64,000 nt of DNA. Source: Gigantopelta aegis (Eukaryota > Mollusca > Gastropoda > Neomphalida > Peltospiridae). Position numbers and translations under genes: made by a program. Location: positions 37,774,492 to 37,838,491 of the forward strand of contig NC_054701.1 of the NCBI RefSeq assembly GCF_016097555.1, read 5' to 3'. Below are positions 1-10,715 of this stretch, one piece after another. Positions within the stretch are counted from its first letter, which is position 1. The number at the start of each line of letters is the position of its first letter. The notes beneath the pieces are model-generated. The model did no database searches. It worked only from the letters and a program-made list of their open reading frames with translations, and was not told where the DNA came from.

Positions 1-66
1 TATTTAAGGACGCACACTCAACACGTTTTATTTACGGTTATATGACGTCGGATTGTTTTGTGGAAG
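1..66 (-). mobile_element. SINE tail fragment (family S3)
   Basis: Matches the CACTCAACACATTTTATTTA tail seen in full at 7647-7972; cut by the window edge. Confidence 0.6.
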
Positions 67-119
67 ACAAAAAAAAAAAAAAAAAAAAACCCCCACTTAC
101 TTCACAAAGTCTAGAAATA

Positions 120-320
120 GTATTTGCCACATTGGGTTGTGGAGGGGCATAGTAGTAGGCCTACCTGCTCCCATTTTGTAGGGAGCAGAATGAATTTTGC
201 CCGAATTAAACGAAAATGCCCGAATCTGGATAACAACATTTATTCATATTAGCATTACTATTAAGCAACTAATAGGGCTGCAAACGAATCACTAAACATT
301 TTTACATGGGGCACTTCCGT
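120..320. repeat. Dispersed repeat, copy 1
   Basis: Shares CGAATCTGGATAACAA and CAAACGAATCACTAA segments in the same order with 25080-25210. Family unknown. Confidence 0.5.
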
Positions 321-2101
321 GGTGTCGGACGTACACGTAAGACACTTGAGCCAAGCATTACATAAATTCCACAACTTTTTATTGTTATACATTGTAAGAA
401 CCAACTAGGGCACCACTGACACATATAAACTTTATTCCATCCTTATGTCACTTTAGGTGTATAGTGAAAAATATGCATGGTGTCGGACGTATGCACACAA
501 ACTGCAATTATTCGCTCACACACGTGTCAGAGCATATTGGAAATATTGTATCCTATTCCTATAGGGTAGATGTTTATCTGTAAATCATATGTAAAAACAT
601 TGTGTTTTTATCACACACTAAAACAATTGAGACCAACATGCCTGGAGTAGGACGTACATTGTTTTGGAAAGAACGAAATGTTTTATTTAACGACGCACTC
701 AGCACATTTTATTTACGGTTATATGGCGTCAGACATATGGTTAAGGACCACACAGATATTGAGAGAGGAAACCTGCTGTCGCCACTTCATGGTCTACTCT
801 TTTCGATTAACAGTAGGGGATCTTTTATATGCACCATCCCACAGAGGGTAGTACATACCACGGTCTTTGATATACCAGTCGTGGTGCACTGACTGGAACG
901 AGAAATAGCCCAATGGGCCCACCGACGGGGATCGATCTCAGACCGACCGCGATCGAGCGAGCGCTTTTACACTGTTTTGGTGTCGAACGTATTCGTGTAA
1001 AATGCAACTTTACAAGTTTTGAAAAATAGTTATTATAGTTAACAAACAAGATACTATTAAAATCAAAAACACAGTTTGAGCTAGCATCTATAATTTTTGT
1101 TTGAAGAAAAACAATTATCAGGTGTATGACATGAGGGGAGTTTAGGGGGATGAATCCCCCTCTTGGCCATGTGTTTTATTTAAAGCAGTTTTTTATATAA
1201 AAAGAAACCTTAAATATTAGCCATAAACTTCACTAGTTCATTACAAAAATTAACCCCATTAAAAAATTAACGTAGGTAACATCCACGACTACACGGGAAG
1301 AGGGTGGGGGTGGGGGCAGGGCAGCTACCTTGTGACTAGTGTGCATGTACAACTGACAAGTAGCACAAGAAACGTTGCCACTACCTACATGTATGACTAT
1401 GAGATGACAGCACCACAGAACATTGTAATTTTTCTAAAGCTAAAGGCACATAAGATGGGACTAACTTTATATTTATTGATTCCACACATAATCTCTGCAT
1501 AATTAACTCAAGAATATCAAAATAGTAAAGTTCTGTCACTAAATGTAAAAGTTGTTTCCCCAAATGTGACGTCACATTTAACATGTTGGTCGTCATTCTC
1601 TACAAATTTTCCATTTTGTAAAATTCTCGCAGTAAATGCAATTACTGGGTTTGTTATTGTTTTATGGAGATGAACCATTAGTTGCATGTATATTTTTTTA
1701 CATTTTAAAACATACTTTTGGCGGGAAGCTGCCTATTGCACACTTTCATATATTTCCCTTTAATCCAGTTACTAGTATATGGATTAAAAAATGCATACTG
1801 ATGGTCATAATTGGCTCTAGTTATAAAAATGGGTGCTGATATCACATTGGCATTGCATAAATATCAATACTTGGCTTTAAAATTGGAAATAAACATAGTT
1901 TATGGTGTCGGACGTACATGGTGTCAGACGTACATTATAACAGCACCACAGTAGCATGGTAATTGTTACATAGTCAGTAATTATTTTTACATTTATTAAT
2001 CAACCATATAAAATTAACATTGCATGTCAGTTAGTAACATTTTACAACCAGTTAGCAGAAGTGGAGATTTAAAAATGTAATAGTTTGGTGTCCGACGTAC
2101 A
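316..2101 (+). repeat. Recurring GGTGTCGGACGTAC motif
   Basis: Exact or near copies start near 318, 479, 979 (one change), 1904, 1918 and 2086, with a weaker one near 641. A related piece is near 5645. The flanks do not align well, so it is not a simple tandem repeat. Function unknown. Confidence 0.6.
666..968 (-). mobile_element. tRNA-derived SINE (family S3)
   Basis: On the minus strand, a tRNA-like head with a GATCGATCCC-like B box, a conserved middle and the TTATTTACGGTTATATGGCG tail (given as + strand). Confidence 0.75.
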
Positions 2102-2239
2102 CAGTTGAAAAAACTGGATAAAAGTCAGATTGAAATATAAATTCTTCTTTTGTATATTATGTCAATTAACAAAGAACATGTCTGGGTTTATTTATGTATA
2201 AAGATTTATATTTCTGCTCATTTATGTATAAGACAATAT

Positions 2240-2241
<2 letters not shown>
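969..2241. other. Intergenic stretch without recognised genes
   Basis: AT-rich, with copies of the GGTGTCGGACGTAC motif; short ORFs show no recognisable domain. Confidence 0.5.

Positions 2242-2335
<94 letters not shown>
2242..2335. repeat. (CT)n/(CA)n microsatellite
   Basis: About 36 CT units followed by about 10 CA units. Confidence 0.95.
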
Positions 2336-2364
2336 CTTAAGTGCCTGAAGTAGTTAATCACTTA

Positions 2365-2430
2365 AGTGACAGACCCTAGTTTTTTCACTATTAGAGCCGT
2401 TTTTGGTCAGTGAAATCAGACATTACTTCA
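2365..2430 (+). mobile_element. Truncated ACCCTAG-TIR element
   Basis: Begins AGTGACAGACCCTAGTTTTT and matches the left part of the element at 40984-41356. Confidence 0.55.
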
Positions 2431-2656
2431 GCCCCAAACGCATGACATAGTATATTTACTCATATAGGTAAATATACTCATGTGAGTATATATGCAAACG
2501 GATTTACTCACTTGAGTAAAATTACTCGAAAGAGTAAATTTGCATCTAGTCCTGATGTCGTGCAAAAGTATATTACTCATATGCAAATTTTCTCCATAAT
2601 TATGCAAAACTACACACGTGAGTATATTATAATTCACTCGAGATTTTGAAGGTTAC

Positions 2657-2931
2657 CGGCCTCGGTGGCGTAGTGGTTAAGCCATCGGACTACAGGCTGG
2701 TAGGTACAGGTTCGCAGCCCGGTACCGGCTCCAACCCAGGGCGAGTTCTTAAGGGCTCAATGGGTAGGTGTAAGGCCACTACACCCTCTTCTCTCTCACT
2801 AACTACTAACCAACTAACAATTAACCTACTGTCCTGGACAGACAGCCCAGATAGCTGAGGTGTGTGCCCAGGACAGCGTGCTTGAACTTTAATTGGATAT
2901 AAGCACGAAAATAAGTTGAAATGAAATGAAA
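2657..2931 (+). mobile_element. Full-length SINE (family S4) with target duplication
   Basis: Head CCTCGGTGGCGTAGTGGTTA, B box GGTTCG, end AAGTTGAAATGAAATGAAA. Flanked by the 10-bp direct repeat TGAAGGTTAC (2647-2656 and 2932-2941). Confidence 0.85.
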
Positions 2932-3325
2932 TGAAGGTTACGGTGCAGTTTTCGTCTGCTAATGAGGAAACGTGAGTTAGAGAAACAGAAGGTCAAAGTT
3001 GAAATTAAAGTAAAGAACTAAAAAAAAATTATAAGATGTAAACAGAAGAGCGAAATTAGAGGGAGGGAAACATCAACTTTTAATTAGTTAAGGGGAGAGA
3101 TCCTAAGTTTCAGTGAAATTTCACGAGCCAATCATTCAGAATGCCTCAAAGTGAAGGGTGTGTCACCAAAGAGACCAAATCGTGGATTAACATTATTCTA
3201 GAACGATACTTTCTTCTACCAATGTGGAAAGAGGGCAAGATCAGAATGTCCCAAAACTTTGGTACCACATACATACCCGTACCAGCCAATGTTGATGTTC
3301 TTAAACTTATACGCACGCACACATC

Positions 3326-3474
3326 AATACATACATACATACATACATACATACAAACATTAGGACAAGAAATATATTGAATATACATTACAGATACTGA
3401 TATTCTAAACAAGAAAATGTATCTAATAAGTTGTTTCAGTCGAGACGCACACATACACACACACACACACACAC

Positions 3475-3536
<62 letters not shown>

Positions 3537-3540
3537 AGAG

Positions 3541-3590
<50 letters not shown>
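3326..3590. repeat. Compound microsatellite
   Basis: (CATA)n near 3331-3355, (CA)n near 3451-3473, (GA)n 3479-3545, then (TG)n 3544-3588. ORFs across it are low-complexity artefacts. Confidence 0.9.
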
Positions 3591-3704
3591 GCAGTGTCCT
3601 GTACTACTAAGGTTTCGATCAACACTGACTGAGCCATACTTTACTTTGGGTTACAGCCGGTACTAGGATAGAAAACCGGAATTTACCGATAGCAACCGAT
3701 AGCA

Positions 3705-4055
3705 ACCATGGGCGGAACGTAGTCCAGTGGTAAAGCAAACTTCTGATGCGCGATCGATCTAGGATCAACCATCGTCGGTGGACCCGTTGGGTTATTTTTC
3801 GTTCCTGCCAGTGTTCCAGGACCACGACTAGTTTAACTAAGGCCATGGTATGTACTACTTTGTCTGTGGGATGGTGCATGTAGAACATTAACAAAATCCC
3901 TGGCTGCTGTTCATAAAAAGAAAGAAAGAAAAAAAAAAGAGTCCAGAATGTGGCGGTAAGGTTTCCTTTCTCATTGTTTATATGGTTGCTAACCATACGA
4001 CCAACGTCACATTTAACCGTAAATGAAAAAGTGTTCAGTGCATCGTTAAAACATT
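3705..4055 (+). mobile_element. SINE (S2 head, S3 tail)
   Basis: Head GTAGTCCAGTGGTAAAGC, middle TGTGGGATGGTGCAT, tail ending GTGCATCGTTAAAACATT. Confidence 0.65.
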
Positions 4056-4077
4056 TCTACTTTACTTCTAGTGTAGG

Positions 4078-4392
4078 GGCGGGATTTAGCTCAGTCGGTT
4101 GAGTCCTCGCTTGAGGTGCTTGCGTCACAGGATCGAACCACCTCGTTGGATCCATTCAACTGATTGGGGTTTTTCTCGTTCCGATTAATGCACCACAAAT
4201 GGTTAAAGGCCGTGGTATGTGCGTTCCTGTCTATGGGAAAGTGCATATAAAAGATCTCTTGCTGCGTTAGGAAAAATGTAGCGGGATTCTTCTGATGACT
4301 ACGAGTCAGAATTATCAAATGTTTAACATCAAATAGCCAATGATTAATTAATCAATGTGCTCTAGTGGTGTCGTTAAACAGAACAAACTTCT
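4078..4392 (+). mobile_element. tRNA-derived SINE (family S1)
   Basis: A box TTTAGCTCAGTCGGTTGAG, B box GGATCGAACC, tail TCTAGTGGTGTCGTTAAACA. Confidence 0.8.
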
Positions 4393-4514
4393 TTTTTTTT
4401 TTTTCTTTTTTCTTTTTTGTGTGCTTCTTCTGTGTTGACACTAAGAGCGGTAGGCTGCATTACAAAACCGAATCTACAGTAGCTAACTACCTTAATATAC
4501 TACAGAATACTATA

Positions 4515-4900
4515 GAATACTACACGACTTTCAGTTTAATACCATTTTTATGAACGAGTACATTTTCTAATGTACTCGTTCATAAAACCTCTGCGCGTGC
4601 TGTAACCTCACCGTGGTGCAGGGGTGTAACATTCTCTTTGAGAATGGCCAATACAGCACAAATTGCAATTTTGAGTAAAAGTCAGTATCTATCTGTGATA
4701 TTGTATTTTTGCACAATTCTTTACTGTTTTTATTTAAATCTTGAATTTTTATATTGATGTTGATCACCTTATTTGTTTGCATTACCATAGTTTAACACCC
4801 AATAGCCGATGTATTTTTTGTGCTGGGGTGTCGTTAAACATTCATTCATTCATTCATTCGTTCATAAAAACGGTATTAAACTGAAAGGAGTGTAGTATTT
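4515..4900. mobile_element. Element with ~40-bp inverted repeats
   Basis: ACTTTCAGTTTAATACC (4530s) is repeated inverted as GGTATTAAACTGAAAG (4871-4886). A further inner palindrome, GAACGAGTACATT/AATGTACTCGTTC, lies at 4553-4583. The right part carries a SINE tail ending in (ATTC)n. Confidence 0.6.
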
Positions 4901-6244
4901 TATTTATTACCTACCTATAATTATTACTTAGAATTCATCAAAAAGTAACAAATGTAAACTTTCAGAGCAGAGGTGTAAGTGCAGTCAACCGCTTGTCTCT
5001 AACGTCCCCTAGACTGGTTTATGCGCTTCGCGTGAAATCAAATGGCCACGTCGGGAACCATTCAAATAGTTCGCGAACGTTAGCTGGCTGAACTTGGGGC
5101 TGATGTGCGAGTGTCAGCATAGGCCCCACCCACAATCGAGGATAATGACCCAGATTTGGATTTCACTAATAGTTTATTCGACGGTAGTTTTAAAATTACT
5201 TCGTTTTACTGAGAGTAAAATCAGCCCTAAGTTCAGCGAGCCATTTTTCGCTAACGTTTGCTAACTATTTTGACAGGTTTCCAAAATGGTAATTCTGTTT
5301 AACATGTAGCGCATAAACCAGTCGGGCGGACGTTTTTCTGTTCGGTCTGGCTGAACTCACCACTGCTTTCAATGAGAAATGTACAAAATCATCCGTTATC
5401 TCTCACAGGTATGTAATCAATAATATTATGCAACCTGGTTGCATTTACCCGATACATAAAGCAATATTGTAAACTAGCAAAAAAACCCACCCCAAAACCC
5501 CGCAATAAGACATTTAGATAAATGTGAATTTGATCCATCATCTGAATACAAAGTCCATCATAGAATTAGATAACAGTCATGACGTTGACGGTTTGTTGCT
5601 TTAGAAATGACAAATGTAGTGTACTTGTCTGTATGAACCATTCCGGTCGCCCGACGTACAATACTGGCACGTAGTTTAAAGGTCTAATATGGACCTTTCT
5701 ACAGATCTAAGTCGAATGTTCTAGCTCAATTTTGAAAAATAACTATTAAACAAGAATGATACAATTTCCATGGTCTAACAGGTCTTTGAACCACGCTTTG
5801 GTGTCGGTCCCTTTGATTTTACCCGTGGTGTATCCCATAGTTAAACCACGGGCTTGTCTGACCTAAATTTTAGCGATTGCTGAATGGCTGAAGAAAGTTA
5901 CGCCTACAGGTCACATATAGTTCAGCAGGAAGTAAATTAGAACATTGTTTTAAAAAGTATCACTTTCACAAACATCACTAATAAAGCTACAATATAAATT
6001 TGTAATGGGGGCGTGGTACAAGCTAGTTACATCATCCTTTTCCCGAGAGATTTGTCTAGTTAGACCACGGTTTTTGCGGCCGTTGAGTGACGGGTGTAAT
6101 GATCGAGGGCGTAACTATAACTTAACAATTAATGGAAAAATAACTGTAATTAAATCTCAAATTCTTCATCTCTTTTTATACTAAATCGTTGCCCTTCCTG
6201 ATCCAGATAAAACCTTTTTTAAATTTTTTTAAATACAATATTTT

Positions 6245-7060
6245 ACAAATTTATGAGATAATGAATCTGTATGAAGATAACTGGTTAATGAATATTAAAC
6301 AGGAATTAAATGAGCTTGGTTTAAATTATATATGGGATTTAACACGTTAATAACAATATCTATAATATAATTTAGGAAAGGATATGCGACCCATTTAAAC
6401 ACCTTTGTTACAATCGAATAACAGCAACACCAAAGGGAAATCTCTACCAACATCTGTTAAATGAATTTAAATTACAAATGTACTTTTTAAAACCCATAGA
6501 CAATCAGCATTTAAAGGAAATAGTCAAACTTAGAATATCTGCTCATGAACTAAATGTAGAATCCGGCCGATATAGAGGTATTGATAGACAAGAAAGACTT
6601 GTTCATTTTGCAATAACAATGCGATAGGTATGGCTGGTAGGTACAGGGTTCGAAACCCGGTACCGGCTCCCACCCAGAGCGAGGTTTAACGACTCAATGG
6701 GTAGGTGTAAGACCACTACACCCTCTTCTCTCTCACTAACCACTAACAATTAACAACTAACCCACTATCCTGGACAGACAGCCCAGATAGCTGATAAGTG
6801 TGCCCAGGACAGCGTGCTTGAACCTTAATTGGATATAAGCACGAAAATAAGCTGAAATGAAATGCGATAGAAGATGATTATCATTTTATTATTTAGTGTT
6901 CAGTATACAACGTTTTAAGAAAAAGTTCATAAAAGTTTACATCCTAGTGTTTTAAAACTTATTTAGCAACTATCCACAGAAAAATAACAAAGAGCTTGGA
7001 CATTTTTTTATTAAGAGAAAATAAAATCAGAGATCAACTATTGCAATAATATTATAAAAC
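6245..7060 (+). mobile_element. LINE ORF2 C-terminal remnant interrupted by a SINE
   Basis: Translations resembling a non-LTR retrotransposon C-terminus: WLMNIKQELNELGLNYIWDL near 6270-6340, then KLRISAHELNVESGRYRGI near 6530-6590, resuming after the SINE at 6871. Several stops and frameshifts make it a pseudogene. Confidence 0.55.
6628..6860 (+). mobile_element. 5'-truncated SINE (family S4) inside the LINE remnant
   Basis: Starts within the head (GGTAGGTACAGGGTTCG) and ends GCTGAAATGA. Flanked by direct repeats AATGCGATAG at 6618-6627 and 6861-6870. Confidence 0.8.
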
Positions 7061-7646
7061 CACACTTGTCGATTTGTTTGTCTCTATCGGTGCTTATTTA
7101 AATGTATCTTAAATGTGTATGTATACTTATTTTGTATACCCACATAACGTGTTATATAATTTATATAATTATTAATAATTATTATTTTATTTTTAAATTT
7201 TATTTTACTTTATTTTTATATTTAATTTTATTATTATTAAAAAAATAAATTGGTTTGTAGAATACTCACATAACGTGTTATATAGATTATATAAAGTTAT
7301 ATAGTTTATATGCTGCATATCTTCACACACAAAAGTTTTTATTTTGCGATGACCTGTCTTGCCAACGTACATTTTGCTCCCGTGTGTCCTTTATGGTGTT
7401 GTTGCTACAACCCATAGCATTACAGACAAACACTGTATTAAAAAGCTAACTCGCCCTTCTAAAACTACATTTATATGAAACATTTACTCATTTTTGGAAA
7501 AAAAGTCACGAATTAAAAACAATTAGAAATACCAAACGGAAGTTTCCACATGACCTCGACCTTGCCATGGGGTTGGATTCGTATATCTCAAGGGTGTCGA
7601 GTTTAAAAGACTGTCGCTCGCTGAACACTCATATGGAATATGAAAG

Positions 7647-7972
7647 AAAGAAAGACATGTTTTATTTAACGACGCACTCAACACATTTTATTTACGGTTA
7701 TATGGCGTCAGACATATGGTTAAGGACCACACAGATATTGAGAGAGGAAACCCGCTGTCGCCACTTCATGGGCTACTCTTTCCGATTAGCAGCAAGGGAT
7801 CTTTTATATGCATTATCCCACAGACAGGGTAGTACATACCATGGCCTTTGATATACCAGTCGTGGTGCACTGGCTGGAACGACATATAGCCCAATGGGCC
7901 CACCGACGGGGATCGATCCAACACCGACCGCGCATCGAGCGAACGCTGTACCACTGGGGTACGTCCCGCCCC
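7647..7972 (-). mobile_element. Full-length SINE (family S3) with 17-bp target duplication
   Basis: Flanked by CATATGGAATATGAAAG at 7630-7646 and 7973-7989. The minus strand has a GGGACGTACCCCAGTGG-like head and the CACTCAACACATTTTATTTA-type tail (given as + strand). Confidence 0.9.
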
Positions 7973-8104
7973 CATATGGAATATGAAAGCCACAGTTGAA
8001 AATATTCACAAATTAATAACGATCATCTAAAATACCTTGACACCTAGCTTTGAAATCATATTAATGGATGTGCATGCGAAATATAAAAGCCATCCATTAA
8101 AGAA

Positions 8105-8200
8105 TGAATGAATCAACGAACGAATGAATGAATGAATGAATGAATGTTTAACGACACCCCAGCACAAAAATACACATCGGCTATTGTGTGTCAAACAAAG
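8105..8200 (-). mobile_element. SINE tail fragment with (GAAT)n
   Basis: (GAAT)n followed by GTTTAACGACACCCCAGCAC, the reverse of tails at 4790-4860 and 43080-43140. Confidence 0.6.
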
Positions 8201-8251
8201 GTAAGCATATGGAAATATTATTTACATCAAGAACTTAAGGATTCAATAACT

Positions 8252-9072
8252 TTAAAGGGACACACCCTAGTTACGGCTAGTTGTTAACCATTACGGCGTT
8301 GTTTTTCGCTATTAAACCCATTTTTTTCACAAATAAAATTGCACTTTACTTACCGTTTATTATTTAGAATATACATTTCCAATCACCTGAAGTGTTTTTG
8401 GGTAATCCTGGTTTTTGTAATACCACAAAATGCATTTTTCTTATTTCATAAATCGCACGCACGTCTGAGAAAAAACCGTTGAGCAGACAAGGTCTAATCT
8501 ATTTTTAGAGGGGATATTTCCATTTCAATATCACAGACGTTGGTATATCACGTGACCGTTATCATTTTGGTTCGGTTTGTTTTCTCGTGCACGGTTCGCG
8601 CAATCAACATCCGATTTGTTGTTGTTCATTTGTGAGATTTTTCTTCACAGTTCGTGAACATTTTCAGTAACAATAAAGTTCAGACAAGTAAGTGTCTCAA
8701 TACAAAACGTTACAAACCCTTAAAACCAATAATTTTGCTAAGTCTTACGATATCTGGAGAGGGGATACAACCAGGAAGAACAGTTGGAATATGTCTAGGA
8801 GAGGTGAAAGAAACGCACCCCAAGTCTGTGAAATTTGTCGTGACGTAGGCATTGTTGTGCTTCGAGCGACATCTACCGGTGACATCAGAATACTAACTTT
8901 CAAAATTATTTCAAGCAATTGGGACATGGGGATTCCGATGGTATTTATCGATATAAAACCTGCTTTTTCACTCCATTTGATAAAAACGTGATGTAAGTGT
9001 GTTACAGGTTTGTAGATTAACCAAATTATAATTTATTTTCGCTGGATGGAACTAGGGTGTGCGGCTTTAAGT
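8252..9072. mobile_element. Long ACCCTAG-TIR element with internal ORF
   Basis: Ends AAAGGGACACACCCTAGTT and AACTAGGGTGTGCGGCTTTA are inverted repeats. The outer parts match short copies at 40984-41356 and 58863-59229. The roughly 450-bp middle is unique to this copy and holds a 99-codon ORF (8692-8991, +) with a CEIC motif. I recognise no transposase in it. Confidence 0.65.
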
Positions 9073-9560
9073 AATATACCAATTCAATTCAATTCAATTT
9101 ATTGCATATTACCAAACAAGCTGGTGTCAGCAAACACATAAAAAACATATACATGCCAGACGGAGAAACAAAATTTGTATAATATTTGTAAGAATAAAGT
9201 ATATTATAAAAATAAATGGTTAAAGTATTTGGAAATAATTAAATTAAATTACTACCTCACTGATAGCTGAAACAAGAACTTTAAGTTTAGAAATACAGCC
9301 GTCAACAAATGTTAATACATGGTTAAGAATTTCAATGTCATCATTATTGTATGACATAATAAATATAAATTGTAAATTGCTATTTAGAGTAGAGAAGTCG
9401 GAAAAGGAGTTTAACAAGTCCTCTGTTCAATTAGTGTTTTTTTAGGTTTACAGAATCTTCCAAGTTCAGTATGAAGATTGTTCACACTGATTCTCATTTT
9501 AGTAAATTGTCTGCGTTGTTCGAAGTTTGGTGTGCAGAGCAGGTAGTTTTCTAATTTAAA
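9073..9560 (-). mobile_element. Possible LINE 3' end
   Basis: On the minus strand, about 60 open codons (around 9435-9250) end in TAA and are followed by a (TTGAA)n-type tail at 9073-9100. Both are typical of non-LTR retrotransposon ends. Homology was not established. Confidence 0.35.
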
Positions 9561-9789
9561 TTATATGTTTAGCCAAATGTTACACCGTGACCTTGCCCTG
9601 TGGTCAATTCACTAAGCTAGAAGTGTGTAATGTTAATTTGTGAACACATACCAAATAAAAATTAATATAATGTGTGTGGGACATTTCTGGCATATCTTCT
9701 TCAGAGAAATGATCAGGTACGCGTGTCATGGACACAGCCTATGAGTGTTATTTCGCCTGATAGTCCTGTTCAAGAAAGATCTCTACAAT

Positions 9790-10150
9790 TTAGAAAGAAA
9801 TGTTTTATTTAACGACGCACTCAACACATTTTATTTATGGTTATATGGCGTCAGACATATGGTTAAGGACCACAAATTTTAAGAGGAAACCCGCTGTCGC
9901 TACTTCATGGGCTACTCTTTCCGATTAGCAGCAAGGGATCTTTTATTTGCACTTCCCACAGGCAGGATAGCACAAACCATGGCCTTTGTTGAACCAGTTA
10001 TGGATCACTGGTCGGTGCAAGTGGTTTACTCACTCAGGGTTTAGAGTCAGTATCTGGATTAAAAAACCCAATGCCTCGACTGGGATCCGAACCCAGTACC
10101 TACCAGCCTGTAGACCGATGGCCTAACCACGACGCCACCGAGGCTGGTCT
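9790..10150 (-). mobile_element. Composite SINE (S3 tail, S4 head)
   Basis: Minus strand: S4 head (+ strand: ACGACGCCACCGAGGC at 10129-10144) joined to an S3-type middle and tail (9790-10000). Confidence 0.65.
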
Positions 10151-10371
10151 ACAATTTAGCTACATCTTGCTATTATAGTCTGCCTGCGCATCTTTATACT
10201 CTTGTATGAGTACACGAAGTCCTCTTTAATAAAACGGCTTCTGGCCCCATTGCCCTATTATCAGGGGTTTTTTTTAAAGCAAGGTCTAGTTGTATATGAC
10301 GACAACAAACAGTGTATGGTATCTTGAGTATGAATGTAATCTATCAACGAAGTAAGTTAACGCTAACTTCA

Positions 10372-10491
10372 TTCCGGGTTGATAGTGCGTGTGCGTGGGT
10401 CATACGTGAATCGGACACTATGCCTAATTTGATTCCGTGTTGATAGTGCGCGTGTGTGGGTCATACGTGAATCGGACACTATGCCTAAAAG
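10372..10491 (+). repeat. 61-bp tandem duplication at the putative CLN3 start
   Basis: Two near-identical 61-bp units each contain GACACTATGCCTAA. The second copy supplies the putative CLN3 start at 10481. The first copy's ATG (10420) opens a seven-codon reading frame ending TGA, because 61 is not a multiple of three. This would be an upstream ORF if transcription starts before 10420. Confidence 0.8.
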
Positions 10492-10628
10492 TCGCTACCG
10501 AATTGATGCTGCTGATGCAGGTGCTTCTAAAGAAGATGACTTCCATGGCATATCTTGGAATCAGTCGAACGGCGAGTCTGTAGAAGTCAAACTCCCCGAT
10601 ACAAATCACAAACAGATTGATGAAGACG
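10481..10628 (+). CDS. CLN3: Probable first coding exon of CLN3
   Basis: An ATG at 10481 opens 49 codons plus one base, ending at a GTGGGT donor (10629). The peptide is hydrophilic: basic at the start, then acidic, as in the cytosolic N-terminus of CLN3 proteins. The exon ends in phase 1, which joins exon 2 (17201) in frame through an Ala codon. It is not part of any repeat I recognise in the window. Phase agreement alone has a one-in-three chance, so assignment to CLN3 is an inference. The rival first exon is 16903-16972. Confidence 0.5.
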
Positions 10629-10681
10629 GTGGGTGCCTATTCGCCAAATATTTACTTCAAGTGTTGCAGTTTTGTAAATTC

Positions 10682-10715
<34 letters not shown>

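Larger units (their letters stand above)
5424..8060. repeat. Ancient duplicated segment, copy A
   Basis: Blocks at 5430-5620 and 7325-8060 align in order with 12630-12810 and 13880-14230, but clearly diverged. Later SINE and LINE sequence interrupts both copies. Confidence 0.6.

Noticed and set aside
3146..3637. 163-codon minus-strand ORF
   Set aside because: Mostly His-Thr, Ser-Leu and Val-Cys dipeptides from microsatellites; no domain.
4085..4140. tRNA gene
   Set aside because: A and B boxes are present, as in all S1 copies, but there is no complete cloverleaf and the sequence continues into a SINE body.
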